Part shown: one piece after another, positions 1 to 11,473 of the stretch
Position numbering within the stretch: position 1 is the stretch's first letter
How the letters are laid out: each line of letters opens with the position of its first letter
From: Topomyia yanbarensis
Taxonomy: Eukaryota > Arthropoda > Insecta > Diptera > Culicidae
Assembly (NCBI RefSeq): GCF_030247195.1
Contig: NC_080671.1
Span: forward strand, 63,633,089 to 63,697,088
Reading direction: 5' to 3'
DNA length: 64,000 nucleotides
Notes under the pieces: model-generated
The model's database searches: none
Told to the model about the DNA's origin: nothing
The model's input: only the letters and a program-made list of their open reading frames with translations
Translations under genes and position numbers: made by a program

Positions 1-266
1 ATCTCTTCAGGGGTGTTGCCGTTCTGTTATCGCGATATCCCCCCGGGGGTGTTCATATATCCGCTCTTCAAAAAGTATCTTTATTCCCTTGGGAGTGATG
101 AATACTTCCGTATTGTTTGTGTTCTCTGTATCGTTATTTTTCTTATCCCTAACCTTACTACTTCCTCAATCTTACCCATCAGGAAATTGATGAAAAAACA
201 AATCATGGCAAGGCACAAATCTCAAATTCTGGGGACTGATTCCTGATTCCTGGGATGCCATCATAT
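1..266. other. AT-rich stretch, nothing recognised
   Basis: No recognisable gene or repeat. A 77-codon open frame at 13-246 (+) has no family resemblance and is probably chance. Confidence 0.5.
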
Positions 267-339
267 CCCAAGGATAGCATAAGGGTTTTTGCATTGGGCC
301 GTTGTCTCAATGGATGCAGGTTGGAATCCTGCGCTTGGG
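267..339 (+). tRNA. tRNA-like cloverleaf (probable tRNA pseudogene or SINE head)
   Basis: The 73 nt fold as a near-complete cloverleaf. The acceptor stem (267-273 with 333-339) has 6 of 7 pairs. The D arm has a 3-bp stem (277-279/290-292) around a loop containing GGG. The anticodon arm has a 6-bp stem (293-298/306-311) and a 7-nt loop CCGTTGT. The T arm has a perfect 5-bp stem (316-320/328-332) and loop TTGGAAT. An A-box-like TAGCATAAGGG (275-285) and a B-box-like GGTTGGAATCC (319-329, one mismatch to GGTTCGANTCC) are correctly placed. Against a working tRNA: position 33 is C instead of T, the T loop lacks TTC, and the isotype is unclear (GTT would be the nominal anticodon). I favour a decayed tRNA or a pol III retroposon head. 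Confidence 0.4.
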
Positions 340-342
340 AAA

Positions 343-348
343 TTTTTT
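343..348 (+). terminator. T6 run, RNA polymerase III terminator
   Basis: Six T residues begin 4 nt after the tRNA-like unit, where a pol III terminator is expected. Its meaning depends on the cloverleaf being a pol III unit. Confidence 0.35.
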
Positions 349-531
349 CACATAATTGCTTTCGCTTAACTCACCATTTTTGATCTGCTATCTCCATTGG
401 ATACCCCAAAAAAGTCTTAAATAGGGTATTGGCACTTACGTCAAAAGTCAAAAAAAGAATTATTTGTTCAAAATTATTGATTCTCAAGCCACAATCATAA
501 ACATTATAACAGCATATCGTCACAATTCTCA

Positions 532-661
532 AGTAAGTCTGGTGTTCCACAAGGAAATACTTTGGAACCTTTACTTTTTTTTACTATTTGTCAACGATAT
601 CACACTGCTACTAGGAGCCGGCTACAAAACTAGTTCATCTGATATCTGCTTGAAGCTGTAC
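532..661 (+). pseudogene. Jockey-like reverse transcriptase relic, 5' part
   Basis: This is a remnant of a non-LTR retrotransposon reverse transcriptase. The frame beginning at 538 reads SGVPQGNTLEPLLF, the conserved RT block before the catalytic FADD region. An extra T in the T-run around 572-579 shifts the frame, after which LLFVNDI appears at about 580-600. The reading then decays and reaches LKLY just before 661, where a younger RTE-like element has inserted. The same protein resumes after that element at 1580. It is not functional. The GVPQG...FVNDI spacing is typical of Jockey/CR1-type RTs; the exact clade is inference. Confidence 0.7.
650..661 (+). repeat. 12-bp target-site duplication, left copy
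   Basis: TTGAAGCTGTAC, repeated perfectly at 1568-1579 on the far side of the RTE-like insert. It defines the insertion point and the ends of the inserted element. Confidence 0.85.
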
Positions 662-1567
662 ACTATCGATCGAGATCAGCTATGGCAGATTATGCACGAG
701 TACGGATTCCCGGACAAACTGACGCGATTAGTGAAGGCGACGATGGATCGGGTGATGTGCGTAGTACGTGGCTCAGGGACGCTCTCGAGTCCCTTCGAAT
801 CACGCAGAGGGTTACGGCAAGGTGATGGTCTCTCGTGTCTGTTATTCAACATCGCGCTGGAAGGTGTAATAAGAAGAGCAGGGATCGACACGAGCGGTAC
901 GATTTTCACAAAGTCCGTTCAGCTACTTGGCTTCGCCGATGACGTTGATATTATTGCACGAAACTTTGAGAAGATGGAGGAAGCCTACATCAGACTGAAA
1001 AGAGAAGCCAAGCGCGTCGGACTTGCCATTAACACGTCGAAGACAAAGTACATGATAGGAAGAGGTTCACGAGAAGAAAATGAGAACCGCCCGCTTCGAG
1101 TTTGCATCGGTGGCGACGAAATCGAGGTGGTTGAAGAGTTCGTGTACTTGGGCTCACTGGTACCAACGCGCACTTGGTGTCTTCGAACGGAAAGTGCTGC
1201 GTACCATCTACGGTGGAGTGCAGATGGAAGACGGCACATGGAGACGGCGAATGAACCATGAGTTGCATCAGCTGTTGGGGGAGCCGCCCATCTGTCATAC
1301 CGCGAAAATCGGACGACTACGGTGGGCCGGGCACGTAGCCAGAATGTCGGACAATAGTCCGGTGAAAACGGTTCTCAATTGCAATCCGACCGGTACAAGA
1401 AGACGTGGCGCGCAGCGAGCACGATGGATCGACCAGGTGGAAGACGATTTGCGGACCCTTCGCAGACTGCGTGGCTGGCGACGCGCGGCCATGGACCGAG
1501 TGGAATGGAGGAATATTTTGTATACGGCACAGGCCACTTCGGCCTTAATCTGTTAATAAATAAATAA
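662..1567 (+). mobile_element. 5'-truncated, internally deleted RTE-like non-LTR retrotransposon
   Basis: This is a 906-bp insert bounded by perfect 12-bp target duplications, ending in a short (TAAA)n-like tail, as expected for target-primed reverse transcription. It encodes the end of a reverse transcriptase: a RQGD block near 818-829, the catalytic FADD at 932-943, and the following YLGSL block near 1145-1160. Around 1165-1171 the frame changes directly to the C-terminal part (FERKVLRTIYGG, then LRWAGHVAR near 1318-1343), which runs to a stop at 1554-1556. In intact relatives several dozen residues separate these blocks, so an internal deletion has removed them and shifted the frame. The YLGS...WAGHVAR architecture is typical of RTE-type or related endonuclease-RT elements. 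No endonuclease domain remains. Confidence 0.8.
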
Positions 1568-1579
1568 TTGAAGCTGTAC
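1568..1579 (+). repeat. 12-bp target-site duplication, right copy
   Basis: Exact copy of 650-661, immediately after the A/T-rich tail of the RTE-like insert. Confidence 0.85.
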
Positions 1580-1760
1580 CTTGTGTATCGTACTGTAGAC
1601 GATTGTTGGCGCCTACAGGATGTGTTACAACGCTTTGTGAATTGATGTGGCAGAAATAAGCTTGTTTTTAACGTGTAAAATGTCGAGTGATTTAGTTTCA
1701 ACGTTTTTATGCCCGGTGCAGTTCGATTATAGGACTAACGATACAATTCTGACAAAAGTC
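1580..1760 (+). pseudogene. Jockey-like reverse transcriptase relic, 3' part
   Basis: This continues the RT interrupted at 661. The frame through the target duplication reads KLY, then TVDDCWRLQDVLQRFVN at about 1592-1642, then a stop where a Trp-like codon is expected. NKLVFNV and KCRVI follow, then a second stop. That is the usual post-FADD segment of Jockey-type RTs. The match fades after about 1760. Finding the same protein on both sides of the RTE-like insert is good evidence that the Jockey copy was the older target. Confidence 0.65.
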
Positions 1761-3072
1761 CAACAAGTATGCTTGTTAAAGTTAATAGAAATCTCATGTT
1801 TTGAAAATATGCGATGGTCGTAAGGTACCGTTCAATGCAATTATTGCACTAATCCTGCAATCGTCCTATGTACCAAATATATACTACAACGAATTAACAC
1901 TAAACTCTAAACACAAACACTAAACACAATCAAATTCAACCATTTGCTTAATATTTCCGTTCTCGAGTCTAAATCCATCGAGTTACACAAAGTCTGTTTG
2001 TACTTTTTTATCACCGGATGAGCATGTAAACTTTTTCGTCAGAAGAAACACAGCCACTGAATCAACATTACACGTACTAATGCAACTTCGAGGGCACCGA
2101 GAATGATTGACGGAAATGTTTGCTAAATTGAGCGGTGCAAATATTGCACACCTGTCATTTGAAACCTTGACAACGGCGGCAGCCGGTAAAAGTTGCTGCA
2201 GCGAAGGACAGCAAGCGCATCATTCCTCAACTGTTACCGATTCTCTCAAGCAACATTGTATTTTTCCCTTCGTCAACATAAAAAGTCATCATCATCGCTG
2301 GCTAAAAAAAAGTGCGCTTCCCTTCCGTTTGGTCCATCTGGCTAGTCTCAATATTTTGTTTTGTTTGCCTTCTGAGATGCACTTCGGCGGTGCTAGCCTG
2401 GGTCATAATGACGTTTTGTATAGTGGAACTGCGCTTATGATGATGGTGATGATGACGATGATGATGACAAGGCACGCGTCATCAAGCTTTTGCCTTCATT
2501 CAGAGGGTATTAATATTGAAGTCTGAATTATTCATGGGCTCAAACACATCCCAGCAGGCCGGCAGTATCTTCCATAGGTGTGTATAGTTCTTTCTACCGC
2601 ATCGTACAGTGCATGCTGGTGGCCGAAGGTTCTAAAACGGATTCGTTTGGCAATGACACACACCTCACGGTGATTCCAACGGTGTTTGGCGTGTAAAACG
2701 GTAAACATAAAGGTGTAGGCGCGTGTACTGTGCTAGGTGCCGCAAAACACAAAATAGGGTACACACGCACATAATGCGGGAATAAAGTTTACATACTATT
2801 ATAAGCTCGGATGGGATGAGTGAGTCCGAAAGTCTATACATAGTTGTTAACGAGGTGCAAGTGATTCTTGCATTAATTTTGGAGTTTTTAGGTTCACAGT
2901 ACATGAGCTCGAAACAAACAAATCCTGAAAGTTTCAAGTTAAATGGATGGTTTGTTTCGGAGTTTATACCTATAAAATGAATCCTAAAATTTAGCGGCAC
3001 TTGAAGAATTTTTTTTTTATTTTTTAGAATACTTCTAACATATCAATTACAATAACAATGTCTGTTATCGTT
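1761..3072. other. Unassigned sequence with one GAT/ATG microsatellite
   Basis: No gene recognised. 2437-2468 is an imperfect (ATG)n microsatellite. A 139-codon open frame spans it (2107-2526, +) but resembles nothing and is inflated by the triplet repeat. Confidence 0.5.
2437..2468 (+). repeat. Imperfect (ATG)n microsatellite
   Basis: About ten ATG/GTG/ACG triplets in a row. Confidence 0.8.
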
Positions 3073-4056
3073 GGGTGACCATATCGGACGAGTAAAAAAC
3101 CAGGACAGTCGAAAGGAAACCCCACCTTCCCGTTGATGCAAAGAAAAATTGGCGATACTTCCTGTTCGAACATACCAAATTTTTTCCAGATTCTCGGTAG
3201 TGAATAAAATTCAAATTCAATTCATCATCTAGAGATCATTCGAAGGAGAATCGTGAAGTTTTCAGCACTAAAAGTACATCATTAAAGTACAGCAAAAACA
3301 TTAACAGTGTCAGTTGCCTTCCATGAGATATTTGGTGATGTTGAAGTAAATGTGGGAACCTCGAAATCTCTCGTGAAATAGGGTCGAAATAATTATTATT
3401 GATCAAAAATATTTGCATATCAGCGATTGTTATACAGTGGCTCGATTTGTCAAAAGTGGTAGATTGGATGTTTGAAACAGAAGGTAAATCGCTGTCAAAC
3501 GCCCATATGTCAAATCATGTCAATCATCACCAATGTACTGCTGTCAGTAAGCCTTACAAGGTTAGGACCAGTTCGAAAAAAATCGAGACAGCTCTCAATG
3601 AAGTTATGCGATAGTTATGGACCTCTCGCGTAATTCCCTTTATACGGACTAGAAATAAGTTCGCGGATTTCTTGCAATCCATCTTAAGATGGAAACATGC
3701 CACTGGCAAGAGATGCTAACACGATGGGAATAAGCATAATCACGCAATCGTCGATATGAATTTTTAAAAATTGTGGAGGAAATCCGCCGGGTCCAGGATT
3801 GAAAGACGATTTAAATCAAGAAAAAACTCAGCTATTAACCGTTTCATCAACATCGATAGCGCCCAGATTTTGGTCCACGTCCAGAACCGGGTCGATTTGT
3901 TTGCGTTGCGATTAGAATGAATCAAGCAAAGAATTATTTTTGCCTTGTAAGAGAAAAACCAGGACAATTCAAGCATTTCACTGGAAGTCACAGGACACCA
4001 GGACAGTTTATCAAAAACCAGGACATGTCCTGGGAAACCAGAACGTCTGGCCACCC
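3073..4056. mobile_element. Possible DNA-transposon remnant with inverted termini
   Basis: The left end reads GGGTGACCATA. The right end, reverse-complemented, reads GGGTGGCCAGA. Both are followed inward by copies of the motif ACCAGGACA (near 3098, 3957, 3997, 4015). Such reiterated subterminal motifs are common in non-autonomous DNA elements. No target duplication was found, so the boundaries are soft. Confidence 0.3.
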
Positions 4057-5114
4057 TACCTATTGTGAAGATTCCTTCACAATAACAGACATTGCCCCAA
4101 TTTATTGAGCTGAGTCGTTGATACAAAAAAGTAGGCCCTGAGAAAAAATCTTCAAAGTTTGAGGGTTGCTATAACCTTCTTTTATAAGACACGAATAAAA
4201 TCAACATCCCCCTCCCCCCTTAAAAATTTTCTGCCCACGGGCATACATAGAGGTGGAGGTAAAAACAGTAAAACTAGCAATTGCAAAAAATCTGGCATAA
4301 CGGCAGCTTGCATAAGCTTTCGTTTGGGTTTCTTCCTATGCTATACTTCAGAAATAGAGTTTCATGTAATGTTTTTACCGGGCGGTGGTAACTATATTTC
4401 CCGAACAGAAATAACGGTTCTTTGAAATACTATCTTTTTTGCACTAATTGTTGGTGTGATATATTTTTATTGCATATTCTCATTGAGATTTTTTGCATTC
4501 ATTTATTGTAACCGGTTCGGGGAGACGTAGACAGTGATCTGGTGAAATTTAAGTAATAATATCAGTATGCCTATTCAAAAAATTTGAAGACAGGCTTTAT
4601 GATATTCACTATTCGATATTAGACGTGCTTAGTTGTAACGTAAAGTTTGTTTAAAATTGCTGTTATGAACAATTTAGGGCGACTGTTTATTGAAATATTG
4701 ACAATAGCATAATTTTGTATTCATCCTAAGTGTGGGGCTCCCAAAATCGTAGGGCCCCTGGCCCTGGCCGAGTATGCCCATGCGTAAAGACGGTACTGAC
4801 AACCGATGTTGATTGTACATCCAGGGCCATCTTAAGAGCACTCGGGGCTACTGGGCACAACTGAGCTGAGGGGGCGCCTATAATTGAACAGGTATAAACC
4901 GTTGTAGAGTAAGATGATCAAAAAGCGATCTCCAGCATCAGTGAGCCATCTATGCCAATTTGAGATTTATTTTTCAAATTTAGGCCAAACCATTCAACTA
5001 TGTGAAAGTATTAAAGGAATCAAAATATACCGTATTTTTTTTTCTGATTTCCATCACTAAAGATGGCATTGTAAATGTCCAGATACCGTTGAAATACGGA
5101 AGATGATTTTGGTA
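4057..5114. other. Unassigned AT-rich sequence
   Basis: No supported gene. A GC-richer patch at about 4730-4870 looks like decayed repeat material but has no second copy in this window. Confidence 0.4.
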
Positions 5115-7325
5115 GAGCTTAAAAAAATATTTGCATTTGAGGGATTCCATGAGAAACCGGCCGACCGCAAAATATGACCATCGTCGATTCGAACGAAACT
5201 TTGCATGTGTGTTCACTGTATGAATCTCCATGATATTCTCTGGCAATTGGAATATTTTGATACAAGAGTAATTTTTCAAAAGGGCGTAAACGTTTATACG
5301 TGTATGAATTTCAAAAAAATTTGTTCGATTACTGTATTTTATACAGCAAAACTCTCTGAGAACAAGTTACAGGGAATGAATACTTCTGTCTGTCAAAAAT
5401 ATACACTGAAAAAATGTTGTGTTATTTTTCAAAAAAAGAAAAATTTATGACAAAAATTTAAATGGCGAAAAAACCCATTTTTTTAAATTTTTTATATTTT
5501 GTTACCAAAAACCTAAAGAGAAAAGAAACATTTTGAACGTGATTGCATGATGGAGAAAAAATCGGTAAAAAAGTTTTTCTAACAATAACTTCGTACATGT
5601 TTTTAAATTTCATACTAATTGACATATAAAATTGTAATTTTATTACAGAATATAATTCTAAGCACCATTAAAAATCAAAATGATTTTAACAAAAATCTTC
5701 CAAAATGCGATAGTTTTCGAGATATTTGAAATTTTGCTCCTTCAAAACAATTAATTCGTGTAATTATGCTCTGTTTAAAAGTTATTCGCGTTACCCCATC
5801 ATAAAATGTGAAAAATTTAATGGTTATCGTTTTAAAGACATAAAAGCAACATTTTTAGTGTATTTGGATCATGGAGAAGCTTTCAATAAAAAAGTTTTCC
5901 TAACAACAACTTTTGACATATTTTTATAATTCTTACTATTTGCAGTCGAAAATACAATTTTCTTTTTGAATATGATTCTAAACGCCATTCTAAATCGAAA
6001 TGCTCTTAACAAATATTTTCTAAAATGTAGCAGTTCTCGAGATATTTTAACTTTTGTTTTAACAACACAATTATTTTCTTTTATTACGACCTTTTCATAA
6101 GTTAGTCGCATTTCTCCATCAAAAATAATAGGTTTTTCAAAAGGCCCGTAAACTTTCCTGCAACTTTCTTTTTGACATGAAGGCGATATTGTAAACCATT
6201 TGAAAGTTTTATGAAAGCAACCAAAATATATTTCAACCATAGGGTCTGATGATTAAACTATATAGTTGAATCATATTTTGGTTGTTTTCATGTAACTTTC
6301 AAATGTTTCACAATATCGCCTAGATGTCAAAGAAAAAGTTGCAGGAAAGTTTACGGACCTTTTGAAAAACCTATTATTGTTGATGGAGAAACGCGACTAA
6401 TTTATGACATCTCGAGAACTACTACATTTTAGAAAATTTTTGTTCAGAGCATTTCGATTTAAAATGGCGTTTAGAATCATATTCAAAAAGAAAATTGTAT
6501 TTTTGACTGCAAATAGTAAGAATTTTAAAAATATGTCAAAAGTTGTTGTTAGGAAAACTTTTTTATTGAAAGCTTCTCCATGATCAAAATACACTAAAAA
6601 GTTGCTTTTACGTCTTTAAAACGAGAAACATTAAATTTTTGACATTTTATGATGGGGTAACGCGAATAACTTTCAAAAAGAGCATAATTACACGAATTAA
6701 TTGTTTTTGAAGGAGCAAAATTTCAAATATCTCGAAATCTATCGCATTTTGGAAGATTTTGATTTTATATGGTGCTTAGAATTATATTCTGTAATAAAAT
6801 TACACTTTTATATGTCAATTAGTATGAAATTTAAAAACATGTACGAAGTTATTGTTAGAAAAAAAATTTTACCGATTTTTTCTCCATCATGCAATCACAT
6901 TCAAAATGTTTCTTTTTCTCTTTAGGTTTTTGATAACAAAATATAAAAAATTTAAAAAATGGGTTTTTTCGCAATTTAAATTTTTATCATAAATTTTTGT
7001 TTTTTTTTTGAAAAATGATACATTTTTTTCAGTGTATATTTTTTTCAGACAGAAGTATTCATTCCCTGTAACTCGTTCTTAGATAGTTTTGCTGTATAAA
7101 ATAAAGTAATCGAAGATTTTTTTTTTGAAATTCATACATGTAGAAACGTTTACGCCCTTTTGAAAAGTTGCTTTTGAGTCAAAATAATCGTATTACCTGT
7201 GGAAAATATTTAGTCTTCCATGACGGTGAAACGTGCAAAGTCTCATCGGAATCTAACATGGTCGGTCACGATTTTAATGATTTTCGGACGGATCTTCGTG
7301 GAATTCCTCATTTCTGACCAATCTG
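5115..7325. repeat. 2.2-kb imperfect palindrome (fold-back element)
   Basis: The left arm (about 5115-6237) is matched in inverted orientation by the right arm (about 6266-7325), around a spacer of about 28 bp (6238-6265). Homology is easy to follow: the segment at 5281-5460 reappears inverted at 6975-7160, and the block beside the centre is nearly identical on both sides. Each arm also holds two diverged tandem copies of a unit of about 325 bp (compare 5571-5740 with 5895-6060). The reading frames inside are short and are shadows of the repeat. The right edge near 7345 carries a TIR-like AGGGCCTAACACACTA, but no matching left terminus is present. A transcript would fold into a kilobase-scale hairpin. 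Confidence 0.85.
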
Positions 7326-8469
7326 ACTGAAAGTGAAAAAGGGCCTAACACACTATAAGCGGTGGTGGCAGCTCCAACTAAGGTGAGTTGCGAACAGTGC
7401 AATGGACTTACCAGCTATTCCCTTCCCCTATGATATGATCTGACCTTCATAGTTGTAAGACGTTGTTTGAGGCTGAAGAGTGTCTCCGTCAATAATGAGA
7501 AATGATGGAGTATAGTGGGTTAAGCGTCAACACTGCAATGTCGACAATTAATATAATAATTATAACTACGCTATGACAATCTAGGAAAAATATTTAGCAA
7601 TATGCCTGTAATTCAATTTGTCAATAGATGACGACTACGTGATTTACAAAAGTTACATTGATTCGTTCAATGTTGGTCTCAATTTCTTACTGTTCCTGAT
7701 ATGATGCAGCTGGAAAAAGTCAATTATCAGCTTTAAAAAAGCCACATATTTCTATCATTATTTAACTAAATTTACAGATGACAATATTGAATATTGCAGC
7801 CATTGAAATCGATCGATATTATGCAGACTCTAAATGCGCGATTCGAGATTCATTCATTTTAGATAAACGCATTTTTTGATGCAGGAATAGAACGATTCTG
7901 TGAAATAGTGTCACAAATTGTTGGTGAGGTAGATTTTTGTAATGTATTCTGACAGAAGTTTCTTTTATAGTGAACGGTTCGGAGAGGCGAAGATAGCAAA
8001 CAAGTCCATTATAAGCAATATTAACATTTTCATATTCAACGAATTAGTATCTCATGGAGAGCGCCAGTAGTTACGTGGCAAGTACAGGGTTTTGATGGTA
8101 GAGTCACCCTATGGTGTCGGTGATGATACCAACTTTTCACATTTCGAAAAAACAAATGTTCAATATCCTCATTGTTATGTAAACAAATAAACATAGAAAT
8201 ATATCGAAATTACTCGAATCTATGAATATGAGCAATGCAATTCATTTCAATAATTGACTATTACAAATATAAGCAGACATTCACAATAATCCACAAACAG
8301 AAATGCAATCTACCAACGAAGCTCATCAAAGATGAAAAGCAAATGCTTTATCACTTAGACTGAAATATTATACAAAATGTAAACCCAAACATAAATGAAT
8401 AAAAATTTAAGTTTAAAAAAATCATTTCAATGCCATTCATTTAAAACAGTTGAAATAGGAAACACATCG
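7326..8469. other. Unassigned AT-rich sequence
   Basis: No gene, repeat pair or RNA recognised. Confidence 0.45.
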
Positions 8470-10135
8470 AATGCACGCTGCCGTTAGGCACAAATCCTCG
8501 ACTACCTACGGGATATGGAACCAGTATATTCTGATTCCTGATTCGGACGGCCTAAAATATTTTTTAAAAGACGGAGTGTCGTACAAATATAAGATAATTG
8601 GTTCTGTCCCAGACTACGACAGCGTATTGGAAATGTCTAATCCGACCTCGAAAGTATCGTGAGACCTTAGCAAGAACAGGAGTCATTTTTAGGGGTTTGG
8701 TGGAGATTATTCCATTCGAAATCCCCGACGTGATGAAGAAAGGAAAATTCGTCATACAGCGAGGAAAGATAGACAAGCAGAGTCTGGTTTATTACCCCCG
8801 ACTCCTTTTTCAATTTCTTATATCTCCCTTTATATCTGTCTCTTCCTTAGTATTCTTTAAGTGCCCACTTTGCGTCGGGCTCTAAGTCGACGGCAAATTC
8901 TTTTGAAAAAGACCTGACTGATGATGCAATAAATGTCGAACAAAATTCGTTTGGAGAAACTCACACACGTTGAACTCGATCGGACGATATCTGATCTTCT
9001 TTCGCATTATAGATAATCCGCCAAGTATTCCAAAGATTTCTAAAAATTTGACGCAGAAATATTCAGCCTCGTCTACAGATTCGTCCATATAGTTGAGATC
9101 GACGGTGTGGTCACCGATTCGAGTTGATCATGCGTGGTGTGAAGGGGTTGTTTGTTTCAAGGACTCGAGATTTGAATGGAAATCGCGCAAAACGGGACAA
9201 AACTGTATGTTCAATGGGATCGCCGGGAAGTCGGAGACTTCTTCGACATGGTTCGTCTGCCTACTCGGCTGTACTGTTTTGTACTGTTTTGCACTAAACA
9301 CAAGCAAACGGGGCATTGTAGCAATAAAACCCGTGTGTAGAGAATCATTGGATGATATCCTTTAAAAGACTTTCTAAGCACTTATTTACGCATAAATACT
9401 AAAGAAAGCTACGCCACTCCCAATCTTTATGTTCTCTTGGCTCAGAAAGAGTGCAACAGTTTCCATGTGGGGACATCTGTTACGGCTCATAAAAGCTGTA
9501 GGCAGATGAGATTCCTTATAAAGGTTAATTTTTTTGTTTGAGAATCCGCTAAAAATTACAGCTCGTGGATGCTGTGGCATAAAGTCGAAGTAGAATTTGC
9601 GCTTCAAGTGGTTCAATTTTTCGGCCTGAAGTTTAAGTTAGTGCTGGATTGGTTGGGCCTCGGCAACTTTGAACAGCATGGGGATGATTTTTGCCGCAGT
9701 TTTAAGGACGTGGCCTACTTGCTGTCCATTACCATTTTTTGGATCCATCTGTGTTGTTATGAAATTGTGACAACGAGGGATAAAGTTTGCAACAATTTTC
9801 GATGAAATTTATCAATTTACTCAAACAGCAACTTTACATTGGTTTTCAACGGGTGCGAAGAATCAATGCTGAAACTGGTTATCGATAACATATATGGCAT
9901 GAAAATCTTTGGAGGTCCAGATTCATTCTGATCTGCTTCTCGCTGAATGATTTTGAGTGCCACTTAACCACCGCTCGTGTAATATGACGTCAAAATGTAC
10001 GTCCTACTCATCGTAGTGAAACAACTCGGTGCGTTTACGAACTGCCACCATGTATCGATCAGTGCGGTGCCAGTAATCTCTACGTGTAAAGTTGAAGAAT
10101 GTGGCGGATTTGCCACATCGAAAATATGCGCAAAC
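8470..10135 (-). pseudogene. Degenerate multi-frame protein-coding debris, multicopy family; viral capsid origin possible
   Basis: Read on the minus strand, several open stretches with protein-like composition follow one another in different frames, separated by stops and shifts (about 10,135-9,965; 9,960-9,840; 9,760-9,390; 9,320-9,130; 9,090-8,880; 8,776-8,564). The part at about 9,250-8,840 is clearly homologous at the DNA level to 38,405-39,000 (plus strand), so this is a repeated family. The stretch at 8,776-8,564 contains a TPxxAKxSRYFRG-like string. Jelly-roll capsid proteins of picorna-like RNA viruses often have an Arg-Gly motif in such a setting, so an endogenous viral element is possible. 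That is a weak, by-eye resemblance; an unclassified transposon protein is equally allowed. It is broken throughout and cannot encode a product. Confidence 0.35.
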
Positions 10136-10314
10136 AAGTCGAAGAATGTAAATAACTGATCAGCGTGGCGTCCTTATATCACAGTGATTATTGATTTTCT
10201 GGCAGCAGCAGTTTGACTAGTAATAAATTTCCCTTCACACCGATACTACGCGACTACGAAGGGTTCCTTAGTTGAAAAGTACAACTCTGCAAGGTTCGCG
10301 ACTGGTTGCGTTGG

Positions 10315-10320
10315 TATAAA
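10315..10320 (+). promoter_or_regulatory. TATA box of UGT exon A
   Basis: TATAAA, about 31-33 bp upstream of an arthropod initiator TCAGT at 10346-10350. That gives a predicted transcription start near 10,348 and a 5' UTR of about 66 nt. Confidence 0.7.
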
Positions 10321-10345
10321 ACCAAATATTTTGATAAGACAAGGA

Positions 10346-10350
10346 TCAGT
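10346..10350 (+). promoter_or_regulatory. Initiator (TCAGT) of UGT exon A
   Basis: Exact arthropod Inr consensus TCAGT at the right distance from the TATA box. Confidence 0.6.
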
Positions 10351-10413
10351 AGAGATTAAATCCGTTTTGGGTACGAGTGGCGAGTGAATTAAAAAAAAAA
10401 GTGTAGTTTGAAA

Positions 10414-11467
10414 ATGAAGTACATTGGTATATCCATTGTCCTCTCGATAATTGTTTTATCAAAACCGACGGATAGCGCAAAAATCTTGGCAATTTTTCCA
10501 ACACCCGCGAAAAGTCATCAGATAGTATTCGGTGCGTTAACTGAAGCACTACTAGCACGGGGCCACCAGCTAACGGTGATGAGCCCAGAGCCACTAAAAA
10601 CAGATAATCCAAACCTAACGCAAATTGACTGGAGCTATGCTTACAAGGTGATTGAAACCCAAACCGATGTGGCAAAGGCTACCCAGGAAAAGTGGAGCCC
10701 CTTGAAGGTGGTGGAGCAGCTGCTGATGGTGACGAAGTTGTTTATCGACGCAGAATTAAGCCATCCGGCAGTGAAATCAATGATTCAAAACCCAAATGAA
10801 CAATTTGATGCTGTGATCGTTGAGTACTTTCAAATGACACCATTTTTCGCCTTTGCCGAACTATACAACGCACCCATGATTGGAATTACATCCATCGATT
10901 CAATTGCCATGTGTCATGGGATCGTAGGTAATGCCGCGAATGCCGTTGCTAATCCGGAGTTACATCACAAATTCAGCAAAGATCTAAACTTTCTGCAACG
11001 GATGGAGGCCTTTATAACCATGCTGATCATGAACTATTACCTGTTTCCACGAGAATTTGCCAAATACGATGAAATAATTGAGCACAACTTCGGCAGCAAT
11101 ATGACCAAATCAGAGCAGCTAATGCATCGAATCGATTTCCTCATGACCAACGTTGAGCCGGCGCTAGGCTTTATCCGACCTACAATTCCCGGTGCAATAC
11201 AGCTGGGATTTCTCCACGTAAAACCACCCAAAGCACTTCCCACTGAGCTACAGCAGTACCTGGACAACGCCCGCCACGGGGTGATCTACTTCAGTTTGGG
11301 GACACTCATCCGAACGACTGCGCTGAACGAACGGAATGTTCAGTTATTTCTCGACGTGTTCAGATCGTTGAAATATGACGTGCTGTGGAAGTGCGACAGT
11401 CAGATCGATTTGAATGGAGCCGAAAACGTGAGACTTATGACATGGCTGCCCCAGCAGGATGTGCTAG
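10414..11467 (+). CDS. UGT: UDP-glycosyltransferase exon 1 (copy A): signal peptide and acceptor-binding domain
   Basis: UGTs are ER-membrane enzymes with a lumenal active site that transfer a sugar from a UDP-sugar to small lipophilic acceptors, for example in detoxification and hormone or pigment conjugation. The start is the ATG at 10,414; a TTG two codons upstream is not needed. Residues 1-22 form a signal peptide ending near DSA, followed by KILAIFP. AKSHQIVF carries His35, aligned with the catalytic His of the family. GITSIDSI is at residues 157-164, MTNVEPA at 244, YFSLGTL at 292, WLPQQD at 344. N-glycosylation sequons are at N67 (NLT) and N229 (NMT). After 351 codons plus one base comes the donor G|GTAGGT. 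Unspliced reading adds only seven residues before a stop. The UDP-sugar signature and membrane anchor, which complete a protein of about 510-530 residues, are absent here and downstream. Copy B at 42,631 is roughly 60% identical by eye. Confidence 0.93.
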
Positions 11468-11473
11468 GTAGGT
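11468..11473 (+). other. Phase-1 splice donor of UGT exon A
   Basis: GTAGGT follows CTAG. The same position and phase are used in copy B (CTCG|GTAGGT), which strongly supports it as the true exon end. Confidence 0.8.

Noticed and set aside
2107..2526. 139-codon open frame
   Set aside because: No family resemblance; part of its length is a translated (ATG)n microsatellite.
9985..9992. TGACGTCA (perfect CRE) about 360 bp before the UGT copy A start
   Set aside because: Lies within the degenerate coding family; a single 8-bp palindrome in 64 kb is not evidence of regulation.
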